From Hypericibacter adhaerens (lineage in GTDB: Bacteria > Pseudomonadota > Alphaproteobacteria > Dongiales > Dongiaceae), in NCBI RefSeq assembly GCF_008728835.1, contig NZ_CP042582.1:930001-994000 (forward strand): a stretch of 64,000 bases of DNA, given 5' to 3'. The number at the start of each line of letters is the position of its first letter. Position 1 is the first letter of the stretch. This document shows positions 8,159 to 15,489 of this stretch, piece by piece. The position numbers and the translations under genes were made by a program. The notes beneath the pieces are model-generated. The model was not told the DNA's origin. It worked only from the letters and a program-made list of their open reading frames with translations, and did not search any database.

Positions 8159-8192
8159 GACGCCGCCCCGTCCCTTGGGACCGGGCGGCGTC
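8159..8192 (+). terminator. Strong intercistronic hairpin after the binding-protein gene
   Basis: A near-perfect inverted repeat with 10 paired bases (GACGCCGCCC with GGGCGGCGTC), one mismatch and 5 more pairs around a tight loop. No T-run follows. Placed between binding protein and ATPase, it probably causes partial termination or protects the upstream mRNA. Confidence 0.6.
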
Positions 8193-8252
8193 TTCCGCAT
8201 GGCGGGGTTCCGACTCTTTCCGACCTCGCCGAACGGGAAACCCTGACGCGCC

Positions 8253-10436
8253 ATGGTCTACCCTACGGTTGAAATCTCCTCGGTCAGGAAGACCTTCGGG
8301 CCCACGGTGGCGCTGGGGGGATGCAACCTGAGGGCCTATGCCGGCGAGGTCCATGCCATCGTCGGCGGCAACGGGTCGGGCAAGAGCACGCTGGCGAAGG
8401 TCATCTCGGGCGTCCTCATCCCCGACAGCGGCCAGGTGTCGATCCTCGGCAAGTCGGCGACCTCGCCCTACGAGGCCCGGGCGCTCGGGATCTCCAACGT
8501 GTTCCAGGAGGTGCTCGTCGCCGACGAATGCTCGGTGCTCGACAATCTCTATCTCGGCGCCGACACGCCGTTCGGCTCCGCGCTCAGCCAGGAGGAGAAG
8601 CAGCGCCGGGGTTCCGCCCTGATGCGGGAGCTCCTGGATTTCGATCTCGATCTCTCGACGCTGGTGGGCGAGCTGCCGCTCAGCATCAAGCAATGGATCA
8701 CCATCGCCCGCGCGCTGCTGGCCGATCCCAAGGTCCTCATCCTCGACGAATCCTCCGCGGCACTCGATTTCGATTCGACCGAGCGGCTGTTCCAGAAGAT
8801 GCGCCAGCTCAAGAAGGCCGGCGTCAGCATCCTGATCGTGACCCACCGGATCGCTGAGCTGGTGCGTATCGCCGACCGCGCCACGGTGCTCCGGGATGGC
8901 ATCGATGTCGGCAGCCTCGGCAAGGAGGAGATCACCGAGCAGCGCATCCTGGAGCTCATCGCCGGGACGGAGCGCAGCCGGACGCAGCAGGGCCAGTCCG
9001 TGGCCCAGCGCCTCGCGCCCAATCCGGTGCTGCGGATGACGGAAGGCCGCGTCTGGTCGGCCGCGGCGCCGATCGATTTCACGCTCTATCCGGGCGAGGT
9101 GATCGGCGTGACGGGGCTCGACGGCCAGGGCCAGGCGGATTTCGTGCGCTGCCTCGCCGGCATCCAGCCGCTGGTCTCGGGCCGCATCGCCGTCATCCGC
9201 GATAAGACCGCCAACGACATCACCGACCTCCATTCTGCACGCGAGAACAGCATCAGCTATGTCAGCGGCGACCGGAAGAAGGAGGGCATCCTCCCGAACC
9301 TGAGCATCTTCGAGAACCTGCTCATGCCGGTCTATCGCGAATACCGGCTGGCGGGCATCCTCAACCTGATCAACAGGACCAAGCTCTCGCCCGTCTTCGA
9401 GTGGGAGTCCGGCAAGCTCGCGGTCAAGATGGGCGACCGCGACAATCTCATCACCTCGCTTTCCGGCGGCAACCAGCAGAAGGTGCTGATCGCGCGCGCC
9501 TTCGCCGAGAAACCCGCCGTGCTCGTGCTCAACGACCCGGCGCGCGGCATCGATATCGGCGCCAAGCTCGACCTCTATCGCAACCTGCGCGACTTCGCCT
9601 CGCGCGGCAATGCGGTGGTGTTCCTGTCGAGCGAGATCGAGGAGTTCCTCAATCTCTGCTCCCGCGTCGAAGTGTTCCGAAACGGCAGCATCTCCTCGCA
9701 GTTCGAGCCGCCCTATGACAGCCATGCGATCCTGAACGCCATGTTCGGGCGCCGGGCGAGCGCGCGACTGCCGGGCGAGGCGGGCGGGGACGGGGAGGAG
9801 GGCGCCGCCCTCGCGCCCATGGCCGCCGCTACCGTTCGCCTCCCGTTCGAGCAGGGTCGCCCCATGCCGCGGCCCGTGCCGCTGTCCCCGCGCCAGGATC
9901 CGCCGCGCGAGGCGGCCGTCATGGCCTTCAAGCTGCAGGCGCCCGATATCGCACCCGGCCAGATCATTCCGGGGCGCTTCGCCGAGGAGAACAAGCGCTC
10001 GCCGCGCCTGGTCTGGTCGGGCGTGCCGGAAGGGACGCGCAGCTTCGCGCTCGCCATCACCGATCCCGACCTGCCCGAGGCGTTCAAGTTCCCGCGCGCC
10101 TTCGCCCATTGGCTGGTCCATGACATCCCGGCGGGCGTTCGCGAGCTGCCCGAAGGTGCTTCCGGCGGCGCGCTCATGCCCAAGGGTGCCGTCGAGCTCA
10201 ACAGCGATTACGTCACCTTCGGCATCCCGGGCTTCGGGCGCGGCTATGGCGGCCCCTGGCCGCCGGACCGCCAGCATCGCTACGTCTTCACTCTCTATGC
10301 CCTCAAGACCGAGCGTCTGGCCATAGCGCCGGACGCCGATCTCACCGCCTTCGCCGCGGCCGTCATGCCGGTGGCGATCGACATGGCTTCCTTCGTCGCG
10401 CTCTACGGGCCGGCGAAGAAGCCGCTCCCCCACTAA
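8253..10436 (+). CDS. Sugar ABC transporter ATPase (RbsA-like, two ABC domains) continuous with a PEBP/YbhB-like domain
   Basis: The 727-residue frame has ABC domain 1 (about 1-245) with Walker A GGNGSGKST and Walker B LILDESSAAL. Its signature is degenerate (LSIKQW). ABC domain 2 (about 255-505) has a degenerate P-loop (GLDGQGQ), a clear LSGGNQQKV signature and VLVLNDPARGIDIGA. This is the normal RbsA/MglA layout of about 500 residues. After a 50-residue low-complexity linker, residues 557-727 form a phosphatidylethanolamine-binding-protein (YbhB/YbcL) domain: ITDPDLPEAFKFPRAFAHW and GYGGPWPPDRQHRYVFTLYAL. An internal ATG at 9921 with a weak AGG site could also start PEBP alone. A frameshift is not involved, since the frame is open throughout. 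Whether one or two proteins form is undecided. Confidence 0.9.
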   Translation: MVYPTVEISSVRKTFGPTVALGGCNLRAYAGEVHAIVGGNGSGKSTLAKVISGVLIPDSGQVSILGKSATSPYEARALGISNVFQEVLVADECSVLDNLYLGADTPFGSALSQEEKQRRGSALMRELLDFDLDLSTLVGELPLSIKQWITIARALLADPKVLILDESSAALDFDSTERLFQKMRQLKKAGVSILIVTHRIAELVRIADRATVLRDGIDVGSLGKEEITEQRILELIAGTERSRTQQGQSVAQRLAPNPVLRMTEGRVWSAAAPIDFTLYPGEVIGVTGLDGQGQADFVRCLAGIQPLVSGRIAVIRDKTANDITDLHSARENSISYVSGDRKKEGILPNLSIFENLLMPVYREYRLAGILNLINRTKLSPVFEWESGKLAVKMGDRDNLITSLSGGNQQKVLIARAFAEKPAVLVLNDPARGIDIGAKLDLYRNLRDFASRGNAVVFLSSEIEEFLNLCSRVEVFRNGSISSQFEPPYDSHAILNAMFGRRASARLPGEAGGDGEEGAALAPMAAATVRLPFEQGRPMPRPVPLSPRQDPPREAAVMAFKLQAPDIAPGQIIPGRFAEENKRSPRLVWSGVPEGTRSFALAITDPDLPEAFKFPRAFAHWLVHDIPAGVRELPEGASGGALMPKGAVELNSDYVTFGIPGFGRGYGGPWPPDRQHRYVFTLYALKTERLAIAPDADLTAFAAAVMPVAIDMASFVALYGPAKKPLPH

Positions 10437-10475
10437 GAAACGGCCAATGTCTTCGCGATCTGACAGGAGGACCGC

Positions 10476-10883
10476 ATGAGTAGATCCGGCAGCAGTAGGA
10501 AGAGCTTCGACTTGGAATGGATCGAGCGCTGGGCGCGCTGCGTGAACGACGACCGGATCCTCCCGGTGATCGGCCGCTTCTTCACCAGCCGATTCGTTCT
10601 CGGCGTCGACGAGACCGAGTATCTGATCGAGGTGCGCGGCGGCAAGATCCAGCGTATCGCCGAAGGGTTGACGCCCAACGATCTCGGTTACGATTTCGGC
10701 CTCAAGGCGCCGAGCAGCGCCTGGATGAAGTTCTCGCAGCGCATCCCTCCACCCATGTTCAACGACATCTGGGCCATGGCGCATCCGCTGCACCGCCAGC
10801 TCATCATCGAGGGCAACACCCTTCCCTTCTGGCAGAATCTGCGGGCGCTGACGCGCATGCTCTCGCTGATGAGACAAGTCTGA
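10476..10883 (+). CDS. Small protein resembling SCP2-type lipid/sterol carrier domains
   Basis: The 135-residue protein has no signal or membrane segment. AGGAGG precedes the start. A strand-rich middle (RFVLGVDETEYLIEVRGGKI) and later WMKFSQRIPPPMFNDIWAMA are reminiscent of SCP2 sterol-transfer-like folds, in which a hydrophobic pocket binds acyl chains. Similarity is judged by eye and is weak. It lies 39 bp after the ATPase and 20 bp before the hydrolase, firmly inside the operon. It may handle a hydrophobic ligand or be an accessory of the hydrolase. Confidence 0.6.
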   Translation: MSRSGSSRKSFDLEWIERWARCVNDDRILPVIGRFFTSRFVLGVDETEYLIEVRGGKIQRIAEGLTPNDLGYDFGLKAPSSAWMKFSQRIPPPMFNDIWAMAHPLHRQLIIEGNTLPFWQNLRALTRMLSLMRQV

Positions 10884-10903
10884 GCGCGGCAGGAGAGACG
10901 CCA

Positions 10904-11848
10904 ATGAACACCCATGATCCGATCGTCGGGCGCTATGTCTATGTCCAGTGCGAGGGCAAGACCTACCGGACCTATTACGAAGAGCATGGCGAGGGCATCC
11001 CGCTGGTCTGCTTGCACACCGCCGGCACCGACGGGCGCCAGTACCGCCACCAGCTCTGCGATCCCGACATCGCCCAGAATTTCCGCGTGATCGCCTTCGA
11101 CCTGCCCTGGCACGGCAAGTCGATTCCGCCCTCGGACTTCTACCTGATGGAGGACGAGTACAAGCTGACCACGCGCTTCTATTGCGAGTTCATCGTCGCC
11201 TTCTGCCGGGCGCTCGATCTGACCAAGCCGGTCGTCATGGGCCAGTCCATGGGCGGCAATGTCTGCCTGGCGCTGGCGCTCAAATACGAGAACGAGTTCT
11301 CGGCTCTGATCGCGCTCGAGGCTTGCGACTATTCGCCGGGCTGGTGGATCGATCCGCTGCACCATCCGCATATCCATGGCGGCGAGGTGGTGGCGACCTC
11401 GGTCTTCGGCCTGATGTCGCCGGAATCGCCGGACGAATACCGCTGGGAGACCTGGTGGTACTACGCCCAGGGCGGCCCCGGCATCTTCAAGGGCGACCTC
11501 TATTTCTACAGCGTCGATTCCGACTTCCGCGACCAGTGCCAGAAGATCTCCGGCAAGCTGCCGATCTTCTTCCTGACCGGCGAGTACGACTTCGCCTGCA
11601 CGCCCGAGATGACGGAGCGTACCGCCGAGAAGGTGCGCAACTCCGAATGCATCATCTTCGGCGGCGGCCACTTCCCGACCTCCGAGGATCCGGCGAAGTT
11701 CAAGGAAGTCATCACGCCGGTGCTCAAGAAGATCCTGGGCCTGGATCCGGAGCGGCGCGGGCAGGGCGGTGCGCGTGCCGGCGTGACGGATCTGCGCTCG
11801 GGCGGCCGCAGCGAGCGGCCGGCCGGGCGGCGCGTGATCGATCTCTGA
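10904..11848 (+). CDS. Alpha/beta hydrolase
   Basis: The start is the ATG at 10904 behind AGGAGAG. The frame is open further upstream but overlaps the previous gene. The 314-residue protein has an alpha/beta-hydrolase core: oxyanion strand LVCLHTAGTDGRQYRHQL, FDLPWHGKS, nucleophile elbow GQSMGGN, acid in FLTGEYDFACTPE, and histidine in GGGHFPTSEDP. The Ser-Asp-His triad is intact and no export signal is seen, so it is a cytoplasmic esterase, lactonase or C-C hydrolase acting on something imported by the surrounding transporter. A Gly/Arg-rich tail follows the catalytic domain. The substrate is unknown. Confidence 0.88.
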   Translation: MNTHDPIVGRYVYVQCEGKTYRTYYEEHGEGIPLVCLHTAGTDGRQYRHQLCDPDIAQNFRVIAFDLPWHGKSIPPSDFYLMEDEYKLTTRFYCEFIVAFCRALDLTKPVVMGQSMGGNVCLALALKYENEFSALIALEACDYSPGWWIDPLHHPHIHGGEVVATSVFGLMSPESPDEYRWETWWYYAQGGPGIFKGDLYFYSVDSDFRDQCQKISGKLPIFFLTGEYDFACTPEMTERTAEKVRNSECIIFGGGHFPTSEDPAKFKEVITPVLKKILGLDPERRGQGGARAGVTDLRSGGRSERPAGRRVIDL

Positions 11849-11857
11849 GTGGGAGCC

Positions 11858-11877
11858 GGGCGGGCGCAAGCCCGCCC
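11858..11877 (+). terminator. Intercistronic hairpin after the hydrolase gene
   Basis: GGGCGGGC, GCAA tetraloop, GCCCGCCC: eight G/C pairs closed by a stable tetraloop, without a T-run. It is probably an mRNA processing or attenuation point rather than a full terminator. Confidence 0.5.
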
Positions 11878-11915
11878 ACCCGTCGGCGGGAGGCCGGAGC
11901 AGCCAGAGCAGAGCG

Positions 11916-13313
11916 ATGTCGGAGAGGGGTTCGCAAAACACCTATCTGCTGGTGCCGATCCTGCTGATCGCCGTGCTGCTCAGCATCGCGGTGATCCGGG
12001 GCCCCAGCCTCGTCTCGCTGGCGGGCTTCGGCAGCGCGATCATCGTGGCCGCGCCGCTGGTGATGGCGACCTATGCCCTCATGGCCGTGGCGGTGGCCGG
12101 CAGGGGGACCGTCGATCTGGCCGTCGGCCCTCTCCTCGCCTTCATCAACGTGTCGATCGTCAAGCTCAGCGACATCGGCGTCGTCACCTCGCCGCTCGGC
12201 GTCTTCCTGCTGGCGCTCGGGATCGGCGTGCTCTACCAGGTGCTGTTCGCGCTGGTGATCATCTATGTCCGGGTGCAGCCGATCATCGTGGCGCTGAGCG
12301 GTTTCCTGGCGCTCTCGGGCATCAATCGCGTGATCTTGCCGCGGCCCGGCGGCGTGGCGCCCGACTGGATGGGCTCCTGGGGCCTCGGCAACACGATCTT
12401 CTCGCCGATCCTCCTGATCGTGCTGCTGGCGACCGGCGGCTGGCTGCTGTTCCAGCTCACCCCGTTCTATCGCAACCTGCGCATGATGGGGTACGACGAG
12501 CGGGCGGCCTATGCCAGCGGCACCCGGACCAACATCACCCGCATCGGCGCCCATGTGATCTCCGGCATCTTCGTCGGGCTGGGCGCCATCTGCTACACGG
12601 CGCTGATCTCCTCGGGCGATCCGACCCAGGGCACCACCATGACGCTGACCTCGGTCACGGCGCTGGTGCTGGGCGGCGCCAGCCTCGCCGGCGGGCGCGG
12701 CGGCGTCACCGGCGCGCTCCTGGGGGCGGTCAACCTCTTCCTCATCGGCTATGGACTCGCGACCTTCAATTTCGGCGCGAGCCAGGCCTTCGTGACCCAG
12801 CTCTTCTACGGGCTGATCCTGGTCCTGTCGCTGCTGCTGGCCCTCCTGGTGCCGATCATCGGGCGCCACATCTCCTTCATCTCGCCCTTCGCCGCCTTCG
12901 TGGTGCTTGGCTGCGTGGTCGTCGGCATCATGCTGCAGATCAGCACCGCGCCCCATGCGGCGGCGACCACGGCCGCGACCGCCGCAGCCGCGGTGCCGGC
13001 GGCGCCCTCCGGCGACCTGTTGACGCGCTATCTGCTGTTGCCGGCGGCAACACCGGGCGGCGGCGAAGGCGGCAGCAGCGGCCTGCCGGCCTTGAGCCCG
13101 CTGCAGCAGATCGCCTTCGGCGCGGTCGGGGTCCTGCTGCTCGTGACCTTCACCTTCCGCCTCGCGGTCGCCGAGGCCCGCTCGGCCCGCCTCGGCACCT
13201 TCCTCTATGTCTTCGTCTCGGTGCTGATCCTGCTGCTCTTCTTCGTCGTGGCGCAGGAAAGCCGGGCCGGGGAAGGCGGGCTGATCTCCCATCTCATCGG
13301 GAGGGCATCATGA
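11916..13313 (+). CDS. Sugar ABC transporter permease 1 (RbsC-like, enlarged)
   Basis: The 465-residue membrane protein has the permease core seen in RbsC/XylH. It starts with hydrophobic helices and then GRGTVDLAVGPLLAF, the equivalent of the family GxxDLSVG motif. Usual members are about 320-350 residues. This one carries about 120 extra C-terminal residues. An Ala/Thr/Pro and Gly-rich loop (about residues 350-390) is followed by two more hydrophobic helices and an arginine-rich link. Its stop overlaps the start of the second permease (ATGA), so the two are co-translated and probably form a heterodimeric channel with the double ATPase. Confidence 0.88.
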   Translation: MSERGSQNTYLLVPILLIAVLLSIAVIRGPSLVSLAGFGSAIIVAAPLVMATYALMAVAVAGRGTVDLAVGPLLAFINVSIVKLSDIGVVTSPLGVFLLALGIGVLYQVLFALVIIYVRVQPIIVALSGFLALSGINRVILPRPGGVAPDWMGSWGLGNTIFSPILLIVLLATGGWLLFQLTPFYRNLRMMGYDERAAYASGTRTNITRIGAHVISGIFVGLGAICYTALISSGDPTQGTTMTLTSVTALVLGGASLAGGRGGVTGALLGAVNLFLIGYGLATFNFGASQAFVTQLFYGLILVLSLLLALLVPIIGRHISFISPFAAFVVLGCVVVGIMLQISTAPHAAATTAATAAAAVPAAPSGDLLTRYLLLPAATPGGGEGGSSGLPALSPLQQIAFGAVGVLLLVTFTFRLAVAEARSARLGTFLYVFVSVLILLLFFVVAQESRAGEGGLISHLIGRAS

Positions 13314-14731
13314 GCGACCTGGCGACCCGCGACCGCGGGGCGTTGATGTTCGTGCCCCGGTCGCCCTTCCTCGTCTGGCTCAACCTCGCGATCACCCTCG
13401 TCGTCGCGGCCATCGGCTTCGGTCTCGGCTTCGCGCAAGGGGTCAGCGCCCAGACGGTCATCCTCTACACGGTGGCCTCGGTCGCGGTGCTCTTCTGGGT
13501 GCTGAACTACATCGCCGTGGTGTTCGAGGCCCGCCAGGAGCGCGTCGTCACGGCCAAGGAAGACGAGGCGGCGGAGCCGAGATCGGCGGCCGGCGCGCGC
13601 GGCCTGTGGCGGGGCAATCGCGTCCTGATCATCGTCATGGCGCTGATGCTGATCGCCTACCTGATCCTGGCGGCGTCGCTCCCCGGCTTCCGCACGGTCC
13701 CGAACCTGATCGCCTTCCTCCTGCTCGAAGGCATCATGATCTTCGCCTTCAAGGTGAGCCGGGTCTTCGTCCATGGCCGCAGCGCCTTCATCGGCCTGGT
13801 GGTGCTGGGCGCCCTGATTGTGATCAGCTCCTTCGCGATCCACGGCTTCCTCTCGGGCGCCAACATCAAGGCCGTGCTGCTGTTCGCGGCCTTCCTCGGC
13901 ATCGCCTGCGTCGGCCAGACGCTGGTGGCGCTCCTCGGCGGGCTCGACCTGTCGATTCCCTTCGTGATCGGCGCCGCCAATATCGGCCTGCTCTATCTCA
14001 TTGGCCTCGGCGTCCCCTCCTGGCTCGCGCTCGCCATCGTGCTCGTGATCGGCGCCGGCATCGGGTTCCTGAACGGGGTGCTGTCCTACCGGCTGCAGGG
14101 GCAGGCGCTGATCCTGACCTTGGGCATGGGCTTCTCGGTCGCGGGGCTGACCCAGATCCTGACCAGCATCGGCTCCACCTTCAGCGGCAACGTCTTCGGC
14201 ACCGTGCCGCCCTGGCTCCAGAACCTCGCGGCGATGAACGGCGTCACCTTCGGGCTCCAGGTGCCGCCCACGATCTTCCTCTGGATCCTGCTCGCCATCA
14301 TCGTGATCGTCGCGCTGCGCTACTCGGCCTATGGCCGCTACATCTACGCCCTCGGCGGCAACCGCCGCTCGGCCCGGCTGATGGGGATTTCCGAGTTCAA
14401 ATACTGGACGCTGGCCTACCTCATCAGCGGCTGCTTCGCGTCTTTGACCGGCGCGCTCCTGCTGGGCTGGAGCGGCGGCGGCTTCATCGGCGTGGGCGAT
14501 CCCTATCTCTTCACGACGCTGGCCGCGGTCGTGATCGGCGGCACCTCGCTCGTGGGCGGCTATGGCGGCTACGGCTTCACCATCATCGGCGTGCTCGTGC
14601 TCCAGGTGCTGAGCTCGTTCCTGATCGGCATCGGCCTGAAATACGAGTGGCAGCAATTCATCTTCGGCCTGCTGATCCTGCCGATGGTCGCCCTTTATGG
14701 CCGGGCGCCCCACATTCGCTCGCAAATCTGA
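13310..14731 (+). CDS. Sugar ABC transporter permease 2 (RbsC-like, with N-terminal membrane extension)
   Basis: The start at 13310 overlaps the previous stop (ATGA) behind GGGAGGG. The frame is also open in the upstream gene, but that is a shadow. The protein has 473 residues. The first 170 hold two helices, a charged cytoplasmic loop (ARQERVVTAKEDEAAEPRSA) and more helices. The permease core then shows GGLDLSIPFVIGAANI, the family motif. Later YGRYIYALGGNRRSARLMGI is the conserved coupling loop to the ATPase. Together with permease 1 it completes an asymmetrical importer. The extra membrane parts on both permeases are unusual. Confidence 0.9.
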   Translation: MSDLATRDRGALMFVPRSPFLVWLNLAITLVVAAIGFGLGFAQGVSAQTVILYTVASVAVLFWVLNYIAVVFEARQERVVTAKEDEAAEPRSAAGARGLWRGNRVLIIVMALMLIAYLILAASLPGFRTVPNLIAFLLLEGIMIFAFKVSRVFVHGRSAFIGLVVLGALIVISSFAIHGFLSGANIKAVLLFAAFLGIACVGQTLVALLGGLDLSIPFVIGAANIGLLYLIGLGVPSWLALAIVLVIGAGIGFLNGVLSYRLQGQALILTLGMGFSVAGLTQILTSIGSTFSGNVFGTVPPWLQNLAAMNGVTFGLQVPPTIFLWILLAIIVIVALRYSAYGRYIYALGGNRRSARLMGISEFKYWTLAYLISGCFASLTGALLLGWSGGGFIGVGDPYLFTTLAAVVIGGTSLVGGYGGYGFTIIGVLVLQVLSSFLIGIGLKYEWQQFIFGLLILPMVALYGRAPHIRSQI

Positions 14732-14741
14732 AGGACAGTCC

Positions 14742-15431
14742 ATGTTCGGAAGCGCTTTCCCCTCCAGCGACATCGTCAGCACGTCCTACGGCGTGGCGAT
14801 GCTGGCCACGCTCACGACCGGTCTCCTGGCGCTGGTCGGGCTGAGCTGGGTCTCGGACCGCTGGCGGGCGACGGTGGCGCTCTCGGGCGTGGCGCTGCTG
14901 GCCTCGGGCTTCCATTATTTCGAGGCCTCGCAGACCTGGATCGCGACGCAGCAGATGACGGCGGCCCCCCGCTATATCGGCTGGTTCGTGGTGCAGCCGC
15001 TGCAGGTCGCCGCGGTCTATTTCTTCGCCCGGATCGCCGGCCAGATCCCGGTCGGCATCTTCTGGCGCACGACGGCAGCCGCCATCCTGATGGTGCTGAG
15101 CCGCTATCTCGGCGATGCGCGGATCTTCGATCCGACGCTGGGCGTGCTGCTGTCGATGGCGTTCTGGCTCTACATCCTGGGCGAGATGTATTTCGGCTGG
15201 ATGAGCGACGCGCTGCGCAAGTCGTCGCGGCCGATCCGCCTCGGCTATTTCTGGATCCGCCTCATCATGACGATCGGCTGGGCGATCTACCCGATCCTGC
15301 ATTTCGTCGACGTCGTCATCGGCGCCGGGCACAGCCGCGGCGTCATCGTGCTCTACACGCTCGCAGACTTCGTGAATCTCGTAACCGTCTCCATGATCGT
15401 CCTCGCCGTCGCCGGCAAGGAACGCTTCTGA
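14742..15431 (+). CDS. Microbial-rhodopsin-like seven-helix protein lacking the retinal lysine
   Basis: The start is the ATG at 14742 (AAGGACAG before it). The 229-residue protein has seven hydrophobic helices and aligns without gaps to proteorhodopsin in the diagnostic helices. Helix C reads PRYIGWFVVQPL against RYIDWLLTVPL. Helix F keeps IGWAIYP. Helix G reads LADFVNLVTV against LADFVNKILF. The retinal-binding lysine is therefore Leu213, the proton acceptor Asp is Gly80 and the donor Glu is Ala91. R77, D209 and the helix-B His (H58 in FHYF) remain. Retinal cannot form a Schiff base, so light-driven pumping is excluded. It belongs to the scattered set of rhodopsins without lysine, whose role is unknown. 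It sits between permease 2 and the flotillin-like gene. Confidence 0.88.
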   Translation: MFGSAFPSSDIVSTSYGVAMLATLTTGLLALVGLSWVSDRWRATVALSGVALLASGFHYFEASQTWIATQQMTAAPRYIGWFVVQPLQVAAVYFFARIAGQIPVGIFWRTTAAAILMVLSRYLGDARIFDPTLGVLLSMAFWLYILGEMYFGWMSDALRKSSRPIRLGYFWIRLIMTIGWAIYPILHFVDVVIGAGHSRGVIVLYTLADFVNLVTVSMIVLAVAGKERF

Positions 15432-15489
15432 GGCAGAACCACTCTCTGCCGCTGAAGCGCGGCATCATGGGACAGGGGAGGACAGGACA

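Noticed and set aside
8139-10904. A 921-codon open frame on the minus strand across the ABC ATPase, and similar antisense frames at 1836-4259, 15343-17820, 28613-31198 and 43723-46302
   Set aside because: They lie opposite well-recognised genes, have no family motifs and show the His/Arg/Asp/Ala-rich composition typical of antisense frames in GC-rich coding DNA.
14742-15431. Functional light-driven proton pump
   Set aside because: Lysine, acceptor and donor residues are all replaced, so retinal binding by Schiff base and proton pumping are not possible as read.
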